A DNA stretch of 20,686 nucleotides, from positions 128,957 to 149,642 of the forward strand of contig NW_003124898.1 of NCBI RefSeq assembly GCF_000003605.2, written 5' to 3'. Position numbers and translations under genes: made by a program. Below are positions 10,127-19,734 of this stretch, piece by piece (the first letter of the stretch is position 1; every line of letters starts with the position of its first letter). A model generated the notes under the pieces. It saw only the letters and a list, made by a program, of their open reading frames with translations. It was not told the origin of the DNA and did no database searches. This DNA comes from Saccoglossus kowalevskii (Eukaryota; Hemichordata; Enteropneusta; Harrimaniidae).

Positions 10127-10156
10127 CACAGTCACTCTACTAGGAGAGTGACTGTG
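10127..10156. repeat. Perfect hairpin, 12-bp stem (CACAGTCACTCT)
   Basis: Arms CACAGTCACTCT (10127-10138) and AGAGTGACTGTG (10145-10156) enclose a 6-base loop ACTAGG. Its sequence closely resembles the hairpin at 11153-11176. Confidence 0.75.
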
Positions 10157-10340
10157 ATTAAACATTAAAAACGTATTAAAGCTAATGCAATTCGACAAAA
10201 TAAATCTTCTTTGATTAGCAATTCTTTTAATTAAACACTCCCATTCCTACATCTGTCATTAGAATGCACGAAAACATTTTTATATAGTCAGTCACACAAA
10301 TCCTGATATTATATGTTTTCTTGTCAATCCATCATTCGCA

Positions 10341-10490
10341 GTCGTCACCTGCGCATGCGTTAGATGGCCATAGTGTGTCATTGTTTGAAAACAAGCGTCT
10401 ACCCATGAGCCTTTGCGTTTTCAGCGTGTACTAGTATTGTTATGGTCGCTTGGAACTCATATCTCGCCGGTGCGCGTGCGCAGGTGACAA
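10341..10490 (+). mobile_element. MITE copy 1, GTCGTCACCTGCGCA family
   Basis: About 150 bp. The left end is GTCGTCACCTGCGCATGCG and the right end GCGTGCGCAGGTGACAAC, inverted with a few mismatches. The interior (AGATGGCCATAG, CAAGCGTCTACCCATGAGCC, TTTGCGTTTT) is shared with copy 2. It is too short to code. Flanking TTAA is not preserved here. Confidence 0.75.
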
Positions 10491-10651
10491 CCCTTGCGTT
10501 TTAACTACAACTCGTGCGGCCAAAATGAATACTAGTACCTCTTGTACATGTTTTGTATATATTCACAGATTCGAGTTCTTTTTGACATGAAGTCATTAGT
10601 TTGACGGGAGACGTTTGAATCAGAAAACGGATAAAGTAGTTAAAAATTTAT

Positions 10652-10960
10652 CCAGGGGCACTTGGCAGATATAGATAGGATATATTAGTGTTCTTCAAAA
10701 TCGAAAACAAACACTTTCCGATGATTTTTTAATAAAAAATTACCCCTCCTTTTTGTGTGGAAAAGTCTTATCGCTGGGAAGATACCGTACGTTCTCTTCT
10801 CTTTCTGTTCGAACGTATCTGTGAATTTTAATGTGTTTGTTTCAGATGGAGCTTCCAAAACAACAAAGTTGACCACTGCCAAAGCACTTTCTTGTTGTCC
10901 CCCTTTTCCGCGAAATTCGGGACGCACACCTCGACTAATAATAACCAAGTGCCCCCCAAA
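10652..10960. mobile_element. Candidate 300-bp inverted-repeat element
   Basis: GGGGCACTTGG at 10655-10665 is inverted at 10945-10956 (CCAAGTGCCCCC). Between them is unique sequence with open frames on both strands (10685-10948 minus, 10755-10997 plus) that I do not recognise as protein. The short 11-12 bp ends make this a moderate call. Confidence 0.4.
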
Positions 10961-11006
10961 ATTGGTCTGTGATTCAGGCTTTCAGTCTAAAAGATAAAGC
11001 GGGGGA

Positions 11007-11135
11007 GTCGTCACCTGCGCAGGCGTCAGATGGCCATAGCGTGTTTACAAACAAGCGTCTACCCATGAGCCTTTGCGTTTTTTGCGTGTGTTGTTATCAT
11101 TGCATGGGACTCAATTCTCGCGCGTGCGTGCGAAT
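11007..11135 (+). mobile_element. MITE copy 2, GTCGTCACCTGCGCA family
   Basis: The left end is AAAGCGGGGGAGTCGTCACCTGCGC. The interior is nearly identical to copy 1 (CAGATGGCCATAGCGTGT, ACAAGCGTCTACCCATGAGC, CTTTGCGTTTTTTGCGTGT). The right end has decayed to CGCGTGCGTGCGAATG, losing the GGTGACGAC terminus. Same orientation as copy 1. Confidence 0.75.
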
Positions 11136-11152
11136 GAATATACATTATCTGA

Positions 11153-11176
11153 TAACAGTCCCTCCTGTTGAGGGAC
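11153..11176. repeat. Hairpin, 9-10 bp stem (ACAGTCCCTC)
   Basis: ACAGTCCCTC, loop CTGTT, then GAGGGACTGT. It is almost the same word as the hairpin at 10127-10156, differing inside each arm. Confidence 0.65.
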
Positions 11177-11502
11177 TGTGATCAAGAGTAGATGTTGGCA
11201 AATACGGCATATATATGCTGTAAAAATGTTTTTCTAAAGCATCACCTAACGGCAAATTTCGCTAATGTGCTTTTTACTAAGATTAACACTTTCATTTACT
11301 CAAATGACCCGTGAATTGTACAGCTATTTATTACTTTCGGTGGCCCCTCCCAGAATAAAATATCTCGCTGTAGGTCCACCATGAGTAAGACAAGCCTAGA
11401 TTGGTATACTCGTCAGGACACACGATTTCCCACTCATGTCCCATGAACCGTGTCTTGTTCATATCTATCACTGTATTTTAAATATCACTTTCACTACCAG
11501 CG

Positions 11503-11507
11503 CCAAT
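11503..11507 (+). promoter_or_regulatory. CCAAT box upstream of gene B
   Basis: CCAAT in GCGCCAATCAGCTGG, 126 bp before the chosen start codon of gene B. It lies in the same GCCAATCAG context as the two boxes near gene A. Confidence 0.35.
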
Positions 11508-11632
11508 CAGCTGGTTGCGTGACCTTTCCCTATAAGTTCACTGTATATCACGGAGTCGCGGTTGCCATTACTTGCAATTGGAATTTAATAATAGCGCACT
11601 CCGCTCCAGTTGAGAACGTGGTTATTACTGTG

Positions 11633-14600
11633 ATGGCGGAGTTAGACGAAAATATAGAAGCCTGTGATGACCAATTGCTGGTGTATTATTGGGAGTATTC
11701 GGTGGATTGTCAGCGGGTGAGTGTTCTTACAATGCGTGATTTATATTTTGGGTACCGCTAAACCACGGTTTCTAAGTTAGGGTTGCCTGACATTTAATAA
11801 TGATAAGTCACCATAGTGGTATGCGCACTGCCGCCTTATCGTAGCAGTGTTTATAGCCTCTCCCACGCAATGTTTCGGCGAAAGAATTCAGAACAAATTC
11901 CCCCTTTTTTATTATTCATTGAGCAGCGGTTAAATTTAGGGTTAATATTTATTTTTTTCATTAAAATTGATTAACATTAATATATATCATAGCCGATATA
12001 TCCCAGTAACATCCACATTAGCACAGTCTCCGTCCGACAATAATTCATGTTGAGGTATTTTAATTGCACTGTGCGTTACTCGTTCAGCAATCAAGTTCAT
12101 GTTCTTATTCGTGTTCATAATTAGCGTGGATACTGACCGGCAAGCCCACTGAGGTGATTCTATAGTGTGAAACGGGTGTGTAGAGATTTCAACTTGATCT
12201 TGGTAGGGGAGTGTGATATATTAAAGTGAAAAAAAACCCACATAATTATATTTAATTTCACAAAATTTAACGGTTTTAATTTCTGTTTCTGTCCCCAAGA
12301 TACGATAGAAGTATGAGAAAGCACGCCTGGTTGAACCTCCATTCAATTAAATTGTAATGAGAATACTAGAACAGCGACCCTTTTAATGTATTATGATCGG
12401 ACCATTCTATGTTCGTATCCCAGCCTATGAATACAGTAACCCCGCTGTGATGGCAGGCATTGACCAGCTATGACATTTGTATTGTACATCTCCGTGCAAA
12501 GATCACTGCACTATTTAAATAATCAACCCAACAGAGAGCGAGAGATAGAGATAAATAAGCGGCTCTTGTCAAATTGTGGTATACGTACACGCCTGGTGTG
12601 GTGTTACAGTGCGGTTATGGTGCCGATCTAATTCTCCGAATAACACATATAAAGAAATATCAACCGTTTTTAAATTATGTAGCAAACTATTATAGGTTGA
12701 GCGATTATTTGCGCCGACAAGTCAGATTGAAATGAAACTGTTTGGCTTGGCAGAGTCGAAGTATAATAGTGTCTACTCCCAAACATTTAATGTATTTATT
12801 CCAAACTCTAATGATGTTATCCATCTATAAGCCACCAATTGAATAATAATGCAAGTACAAATAACACGTGACGTGGCGTGGCTTGTCGATACAACTCCCA
12901 TCGCCAATAATGCCCGCCACCAATTCTCAAACTCAACCCCATCGCCAATGATAATGCCCGCCATCAATTACCAAACTCAACCACATCGCCAATAATGCCC
13001 TCCACCAATACCCATCGACAAATCATCTATAATTCATTTATTGAAGTTCAAGGCTTGCAGGTAAAAATACGGATTTTCACAAAGTTATTACATATATATA
13101 TAATCACACAAGGTTTTTGTAAATTTCATAACGTCACGTGATTTAAGGAATATGTACATACTAGTACGTAGATTTTAAGTTCGTAACGGTAAACTGACCT
13201 CTATTAATCAAAGAATGTTTGATTTCTGACAGAACGTTATAAATAATAACTTATTAAGCCTAACAGTGACCAGCCTAAAGTTCGACCAATCAACCAACTA
13301 CCAGGTTTGCCCACGGTTTTCCATTATAATATTCAGAGGTTGAGAACTGATTTTTTTTTTAATAATGTCCGTACTTAGTTACAGATTTCACCCGGCAACA
13401 GTTCTTTAGCATACTATAATTCGTACTTTTGATTATTTTTCAAATAAATAATTAAAAAAATTATTTAACTTTACAATTCCAGGTTCTCCTTGCTTTAGAA
13501 GAGAAAAAAATTGATTATAAAAAAATAGCCGTCAATATTCTAGAATTAGAAAACGTATCCCCATGGTACATGAAGATCAATCCAAGAGGTGAAGTCCCAA
13601 CCGTAGTTCGCGGCAACGATGTTGTCATGGAAACCGAAACAATCCTACATTATCTGGATGATACCTTTGTGGAAAGTGAGTATATTAGGCAAGGTCGTTA
13701 TACATTTTAAAAGTTATGGGCATTATGCCATCCCAGCCATATAGTGGCATTCATGCATGATAATAATGAAAATACGGGCAATAATTCAATCTGTATCTGT
13801 ATATGCATGTATGTAGGTAGGTCACCCCCCTTCCTCCTCCACATACTCACATACAAAATTACAGTGGTCCATCCTATTATTTCCATCACAGCGACAAGAC
13901 TTTGCCCCGACGAAGAGTCCGAGGAAGGGTTCCGATGTAAATACCAGTTGAAATTGGCGAGTAAGATTGACTTAGTGAAGTTAAACTTCGGAGTACCTGT
14001 ATTGCCTGAAGTTGCCGGAAGTGACGATGTAAAAGAAAATTTTACTGCCGATGACGTCACTGCACTAGTGAAATGTAAGTAGAAATCACGCTAATAGTTA
14101 GTAGGTGTTTTGTGTTGTGGACCTTCCTACGAGTCACTCATCCTGTAAACGGGGTCTGGGACGGGCAGTAAAGTTTGTTTGCAAATGAACTTTGAACTCG
14201 ATGCGTTGTTGCATCATGGGTAATGTTATGACGAAGTGTACGATTGTTGTATGGCGTTATTTCAGTCTATGTAATTTTCACAAATAATTGAAGCATAAGT
14301 TTTGTAATATTGAAAAATCTACGTGGCCAAATTAATTATGAGTTGTCGTAAACTAACATTGTTGCTTTTTCAACATCCATGGCAGTATTCTTTCTTTGAA
14401 AATGCAAAAAACTAACACGCATGCGCAATAATTGTTATTGTACGTATCAAAACAACCAGTGCGCATGCGTAGTAGAGAATTACTTTGATGTGTGCTACAA
14501 ATCAAATCCAATGCAGTATCAAACAACAATATTACAAATGTTTAACGGTGTTCATATTTTACTTTTTGCGATCTGAATTGTTGCTGTTTCTCACAAGTTT

Positions 14601-16486
14601 AGTATATTTCTTTGGTATAGGGCGGATACCTATTCAGTGTGAATGAATATCTCATATTTCACACATTTTACATAAACTGGGGAAAAAAAATCTTCACAAA
14701 TCTGTAGTAGGAACACTTCATATTCACGGTGATCTGAAGTACCCCCTCAGTTTGCTTGAAATCGTGTGCACGGTAACTTAGCAACCAGCATAACCCGGCA
14801 CATGTCAGCTATCAGTAACTTATATTGTATTCTACATTTCAGTGTTCAGAGAGTCTCTTGTCGAGAGGTGTGACCAGCTTGCCTCTGAAAACCCGGATTT
14901 AAGTGATGCCTATGCGAAGAAAAAGGAATGGGGACTGGCTTTCCCTGAATCGCCCGACGCGGAATTGCTGGACGCTGCGCTGAAAATGACGAATGATGTG
15001 CTAACGAAACTTGAAGAAGACCTCACGACAAGAAAAATGGAGGAGTCACCAGGTAACACGAGATTGCAGTGGCGGAAAGAATATATCAACCACACAAACA
15101 CACAACCAACCAATCAGACAAAGAACGAAAAACTCCCAAAAAAACGAAAGAATTTCACAATGTCGAAAACGGAAAGACTTTATCGTAGTGTTATGGCGAT
15201 AAGCTAACTGAAATAATGGAGGAACGCAGATGATCACTGAATTTCATGATAGCAAGTGTACTCACGTACACTGGCAAGATCATATCAGTGGCAGTTTCGG
15301 GAGTTGTTATTAAAGCGGGAGGGTCGTCACCTGCGCACGCGCGGGAATTGGGTCCCAAGCGACGATAAAAACTTACTAAAAACGTAAAAGCTCATGTTTG
15401 TAAACAATGACACGCTATGGCCATCTGACGCATGCGCAGGTGACGACTCTCTCGCCTTAAGATAATTAACAAAAAAAAATGTTGGCATTAGAAAGATTAA
15501 GATAATATATCGCGTGTATTGATATTCCACATATCTTACATAATAGTTAACTTGAATATAGTGTCTGATTGTGTTATTTTTCGTAAACACAGTCCGATAT
15601 TGTCCGGAAATATGTATTTGTTTATGTTCCTTTGTATTGACTATTAACAATAATCTGTGTGTATATATCATGCTTTTAGATAAGGAAACTTTGAATTAAT
15701 CAACAATTTTGTAATTGTGTTTCCCAAGAGAGTTTATATTTATCAGGTTTTTCTTAACAGTACATTATTAAATAACAAATTGAACAATATTTTGGGCAAT
15801 AAAAATGACAACTTTTTGTTTGCCCTAGTTTAAAATATGTTGGTTTAAACGTAGCTTTAACTATTATGTAACTCATATGATATTGTAATATCAACATAAC
15901 AAAGCTATTCCTTGTTTTTTATAAATATTTATGAATTTCTCAGTTGAAACTGAAACGAGAGGTTTCTATCGACCGAAGGAATAAAATTGAAACCTTTTCG
16001 GATGACATCATTGTGCACCGTGATCGTCGATTGGCTGGTTAGGGTCAACTGCCATTGACGATTATAAATATTTATACTGAAGTGAACGGGTTTGTTGAAA
16101 ACAGTTTGCTCATACATAAACATAGAACAAATACATATTTCCGATCGTCAAAGAATTTTCCGAAACAAGACTCATATGTGTTCTCATTTTAACCTCTAGA
16201 TACCACATGGTGGCTGGTTGGCACAACATTCACCACTGCCGATATTTACTGGGCGACTATACTACATCGATTGGAACAACTGGGTTTGGAGCAGAGATAT
16301 TGGGCTAATGGGAAGCGCCCTCATGTATCATATTACTTAGACAGAATCAAACAACGCGCAAACTTGTCGGTCACCGAACAGACAGGGTTCATGGGATTTG
16401 TTGGACGGGTGAAAAAGAGATGGCCCTGGATGGCCGTTCCTATCGGTGTAGTGGCTGCTGGATTAGTTGGACTCCTTATCCTGTAA
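11633..16486 (+). CDS. GDAP1-like glutathione-S-transferase-fold protein B, five exons, tail-anchored
   Basis: Exons are 11633-11716, 13483-13675, 13892-14074, 14843-15052 and 16200-16486. The introns are GT-AG with phases 0, 1, 1, 1, giving a 957-nt frame (318 aa, TAA at 16484-16486). Residues 15-28 (LLVYYWEYSVDCQR) open a thioredoxin-like domain that continues with WYMKINPRGEVPTVV (cis-Pro) and ETETILHYLDD. The helical domain ends with FTTADIYWATILHRLEQLG and YWANGKRPHVSYYLDRIKQR, which are diagnostic for GDAP1 rather than ordinary GSTs. A basic RVKKRW precedes a last hydrophobic segment (AVPIGVVAAGLVGLLIL), as in the tail-anchored mitochondrial outer-membrane GDAP1, which acts in mitochondrial fission and redox balance in vertebrates. 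B is about 40 residues shorter than human GDAP1, and the protein ends with the membrane segment. The frame is open upstream to ATG at 11450; I chose 11633 (G at -3, G at +4) because the extra 61 residues match nothing in the family. Confidence 0.92.
11717..13482 (+). other. Intron 1 of gene B
   Basis: The intron runs from donor CGG|GTGAGT to acceptor TTCCAG|, 1.77 kb. It contains the minisatellite at 12893-13017 and no coding sequence that I can support. The flanking exons join in phase 0, as in gene A. Confidence 0.8.
12893..13017. repeat. Minisatellite of about 41-44 bp units
   Basis: Nearly three units of CCCATCGCCAATAATGCCCG + CCACCAATTCTCAAACTCAA, starting at 12898, 12938 and 12982. The second unit has a small insertion (GATAAT), and the third diverges at its end. 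Confidence 0.8.
14417..14470. repeat. Inverted pair ACGCATGCGCA / TGCGCATGCGT
   Basis: Perfect 11-bp arms (14417-14427 and 14460-14470) lie 32 bases apart in intron 3 of gene B. Each arm holds the near-palindromic GCATGC core and resembles an NRF1 binding site. This may be a miniature relic of the TGCGCA-ended MITE families. Confidence 0.5.
15053..16199 (+). other. Intron 4 of gene B, containing a MITE
   Basis: The intron runs from donor CAG|GTAACA to acceptor CCTCTAG|, 1.15 kb. It holds MITE copy 3 (15310-15460) and an isolated GAAACTGAAAC (15946-15956) that fits an IRF/ISRE core, probably by chance. The open frame continues 150 nt past the donor to 15207, but its lysine- and asparagine-rich sequence is not family-like. 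Confidence 0.75.
15310..15460 (-). mobile_element. MITE copy 3, intact ends, TTAA target duplications
   Basis: The flanks are TTAA at 15310-15313 and 15457-15460. The inverted ends are AGCGGGAGGGTCGTCACCTG on the left and, read on the minus strand, GGCGAGAGAGTCGTCACCTG on the right, both followed by CGCA. Read on the minus strand, the right half repeats the CAGATGGCCATAGCGTGTCA interior of copies 1 and 2. At 151 bp it is the best-preserved copy. TTAA duplication suggests piggyBac-type mobilisation (inference). It lies in intron 4 of gene B. Confidence 0.85.
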
Positions 16487-17548
16487 ACGAAATAGTTTTT
16501 CTTCTATCAGAATTATTTTCGAGAACTGCGTATTGAACACCATATTGCCTTATCCCAAACTACGAATACTACAACCCAGGACAGAATGGCGCGTGCGTTG
16601 CGTGTCTTGAGACGCGTGTATTTATCGTTATGTCTCTTACAGCGCTTTCTAATTCCACGCGCTATATGAAAATTACCGTGTAAGGCGCTCATCACAGTTG
16701 ACGTTGACACAAGACCACTTCCCCGAAAGTAGCGAGACTGGAGTGCAAAAATGCACCAAGAAGCATAATATCACGCATGCAAGTTTACGTTACACCCCAA
16801 AACGACATATGCGAGCGTATCTTCAACTTCCGGGAAAGTCGTCTATTGCAACACCCTTCTCAAGCCAATCTCACTACAGTCAGCGCTAAAAGAAATAGCC
16901 GCGCCATTCTGTCCACGGTTGTTTTATATGATGAATCATAATCCAGTTTCTTGGCATGTAGTATTATACAGCAATGTTATTCTCGCCCATATTGTATCTT
17001 TAAAATTATCTGTTCACGAAGCGCCCTATTGTGACCAGTACCGAGAACAGATAACAACACGAGGCGAAAAAGAATGTCAACCTTATTTAATCTGAAATAT
17101 CTGATGAATTTTCGGGCAACCGCGTGATCTTATGTGGCCACAAAGGCCATGCCGACTGAATCCACCTGCAATTATTGTGCTTCTGGCGTCATTGTTATAA
17201 ATTATTGAATTATTCAATAATTGTCTTCTGATCTGGTAGAGCGTTTTAATGATTCTGTATCGTCTGAAACTTTTTTATGATTGGCTGAGGGTGAATGGTA
17301 ACTAGTTATGTCCTGTTTCTCCCCTCCCCCTCTTCTATTTCCTCCATTGGCTCTGTATATATTTAATTAGAATACTTGCCTCCGATTACACGCATTCTGT
17401 GAGGGCGCTTCCAAGTGGATCCGGTCGGAATCTCCTTCGCGGTCGTTCTCGTCACGTGATCATACCTGTCTGAAGATGATTCAATCACATTATTTTGGCT
17501 TTCATATTCATATCACGGTCGCTCTAAATATATTTAACGCTAAATAAT
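16487..17548. other. Non-coding region downstream of gene B
   Basis: I see no gene. It should include the gene B 3' untranslated region, but no AATAAA lies near the stop codon. A 23-bp near-perfect palindrome sits at 17200-17222. The ORFs at 16513-16889 are not protein-like. Confidence 0.55.
17200..17222. repeat. AT-rich palindrome, 11-bp arms
   Basis: AATTATTGAAT, a single T, then ATTCAATAATT. Perfect arms around one centre base. Confidence 0.7.
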
Positions 17549-17850
17549 AGATAATTCTCCATTCACTGCGAGATCCCGTGAAAACAGGACAAATAAAGGT
17601 CGTAGTGGCGTCGGTTCAAAACATTGTGTGAGATTTGACAAACGCTAAACTATTGTAGGGGTATTTCCACGCTTAATGTGTTATGCACATTTGATGATTG
17701 TCAATTTTGGAGTAAACGACATTCTTCTCTCTGAAAGTTATGAATTTTGAGATTCCAGTTCAAAATCAAATCATCCGATTTTTGCGGCAGACGTCCGAAT
17801 CGCGTCTTTCACGCATTACGCGAGACCTCGCAGTGAACGGAGAATTATCT
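17549..17850. mobile_element. 302-bp element with about 24-bp terminal inverted repeats
   Basis: The left end is AGATAATTCTCCATTCACTG + CGAG. The right end, read in reverse, is AGATAATTCTCCGTTCACTG + CGAG. They differ at one base, and looser similarity continues inwards. The interior has no meaningful ORF. A partial copy of the right part lies at 9181-9268. No target duplication is obvious, so the superfamily is open. Confidence 0.8.
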
Positions 17851-19143
17851 TATTGTTGTGGAAGTTTTAGACTGTGTTTTTTGTGAAAGCAATAATATGA
17901 TCTTAACAAAAACGAACTGACCGCACGCGCACAATACGAGCCGAGGTGGCCACACATGGTAACGTGGTCGATCAACATTTTAACTGTGATGTATTTTTGT
18001 AGAATTATTGAATATAGAATTATATATATATATTACTTAATAATATGACAAGACATATTCAACGTCAATTCGAGCGAATAAAAATAAAATATGTTACTTA
18101 ATCGAAGTATATTCGGTGTGCATTCAGTTAATGGTGAAATATCGCCGACCAAATTAAATCAGTATTTTAATATTTATATGTGATAATATTATCAGCGTTT
18201 GTAGTGTGTGATTTTGTTTTCCTTGAAGTAAAATGAAGTACGTGTTACATAAGAATAATATTAAAATTTATATTGTAATCTAATGGATGCAGAAAATCCG
18301 ATTCTTTTTTCTTGCCATATTATATGCAGACACAGAAAGAATATATAATTGTGCGAATTGAACTTGGTGCCACGCTGAGGTTCACTTTAAGGTATTTATA
18401 GCCTCTGAGCGTGGGAATTGATGTTATGTTGCCACTTGACCTAGGTCAATTTATTAATCACGCCCATTTCATTTTAGTTTTTTTAAAAGAGAACAGATTT
18501 GCGATGAATTATGCAGTCTGAAGTGCTTCTAAAATAAAATAATATAAAAACACTATATATGAATGCCATACTAAACCCTTGTATTAAAATTAACGTCGGT
18601 GAAACGACGTTTTGCTTTTAACGGACAACAACATATCCAGACGCTGTGAACGCCGGCCCTTTATCATTTACGTCAGAGAAACGCTGCGTCGTTAAAGGGC
18701 GCAGCCTAGTAGTAACGACGAACTAGTATGTATTGTTTCACGTGGAAAAACAATCCAATCTATGTCTCATGCGGTGACATACTAGCACACACTGATGTGA
18801 TTGATTCGACCTCATGTAAACATTATTTAAACTCGATAACTTCCATGGTATACAAGTGTAAGAAAGGCATTATATTAAATTACATTAAATTACATGAAAC
18901 TAGAAAAAAACGAATACATTACTATATATTAAAAGACTTGTTTGATTTTAATACTATTATTATTTTCAAATTACATTTTCTGACAAAATCGTGAAAACAT
19001 TTTTGTTTAATATACAATGACTCGGAAGATTAGGCGAAGAAACGTTCTTGCCTTCAACTGATATAGAATACTTGTAACGCAAAGTATTGGCTCTAGGTTC
19101 CTCTAGTATGATTTGATTGGATAATCTAACAGACTAGACGGGG
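17851..19143. other. AT-rich spacer without a supported gene
   Basis: Contains an AT run near 18021-18035, an imperfect CCACGCTGAGG/CCTCTGAGCGTGG inverted pair (about 18370-18415), and a perfect 7-bp hairpin AACGTCG/CGACGTT (18592-18611). An 88-codon frame at 18728-18994 is rich in Ile, Lys, Asn and Tyr, as expected by chance in AT-rich DNA. I do not call it a gene. Confidence 0.55.
18592..18611. repeat. Hairpin AACGTCG / CGACGTT
   Basis: 7-bp arms and a 6-base loop, about 85 bases before a TTAAAGGGCGCAGCC word that resembles the end of the 19144-19455 element. Confidence 0.4.
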
Positions 19144-19455
19144 TTAAAGGGCGATAGTCGTCGCGCCGCGCATGTGCGACATTTGAGTTGATAAACATTG
19201 ATTTTCCCACAATCCAATGCGCTCTTCATCTAATGGAAATAACAAATATAAGGTTTGACCTGGGCGCGACTTTCACTAATTGCCGCCAATGACTCCTTCG
19301 ATACCTTCAAATCACCTAAAAAAAATACCTAATTAAAGCTTGGTAACGTCCCAGTTTGTACTCGTTGATCTGCGCAACAGCCAAAGTCGCCATCTTTGTT
19401 TATATGAGACCCATATATCTTGCGCATGCGTGGCGCGACGACTATCGTCCTTTAA
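19144..19455. mobile_element. 312-bp MITE with TTAA duplications and 30-bp inverted ends
   Basis: TTAA occurs at 19144-19147 and 19452-19455. The left end reads AGGGCGATAGTCGTCGCGCC then GCGCATGTGC. The right end, in reverse, reads AGGACGATAGTCGTCGCGCC then ACGCATGCGC, giving three mismatches in about 30 bp. There is no coding capacity. The TTAA flank and the GTCGTC..GCGCATGCGC layout recall the 15310-15460 family, so they may share a mobilising transposase (inference). Confidence 0.87.
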
Positions 19456-19734
19456 GTTATGGGTTGCTTACATGATGTCAACCAAGTTTTAACTTAACAC
19501 GTTTATACATAGCATGAGTGAAAAGATGTTGTACAATTCCATTAGTAAGTCACAAAGCACGTTTTTCTTTGTAAACACCCTAAACAGTTGTACAAATCCA
19601 AATATTAGGCCAATAATTAATATGTGATGATATAAAAAAAATGATAAAACATCTTGCGTAAATGTAAATGTTTTCTAAATATGTGGTAAAACCCCACTTA
19701 TCTAAGTTTATGATTTGTTGGACATATGCCTAAG

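Larger units (their letters stand above)
8817..11632. other. Intergenic region between the divergent paralogues A and B
   Basis: The two start codons face away from each other across 2.8 kb. The right 2 kb holds several repeats: a partial element copy (9181-9268), two look-alike hairpins (10127-10156 and 11153-11176), two MITE copies (10341-10490 and 11007-11135) and a candidate element at 10652-10960. The ORFs in this stretch are explained by repeats or are AT-rich noise, and I see no third gene. Confidence 0.65.

Noticed and set aside
10685-10997. ORFs on both strands (87 and 80 codons)
   Set aside because: Both lie mostly in the candidate inverted-repeat block and overlap each other. Neither has recognisable motifs.
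15053-15207. Read-through of gene B exon 4 past the donor
   Set aside because: The sequence after SPG is low-complexity (Asn, Thr, Lys) and ends in a stop, whereas splicing to 16200 restores the ADIYW domain in the right phase.
15946-15956. GAAACTGAAAC as an interferon-response-type element
   Set aside because: An isolated intronic match to a short consensus, and there is no reason for such control here.
18728-18994. 88-codon ORF on the plus strand
   Set aside because: Rich in Ile, Lys, Asn and Tyr, with no domain, signal or splice context. It is expected by chance in DNA this AT-rich.
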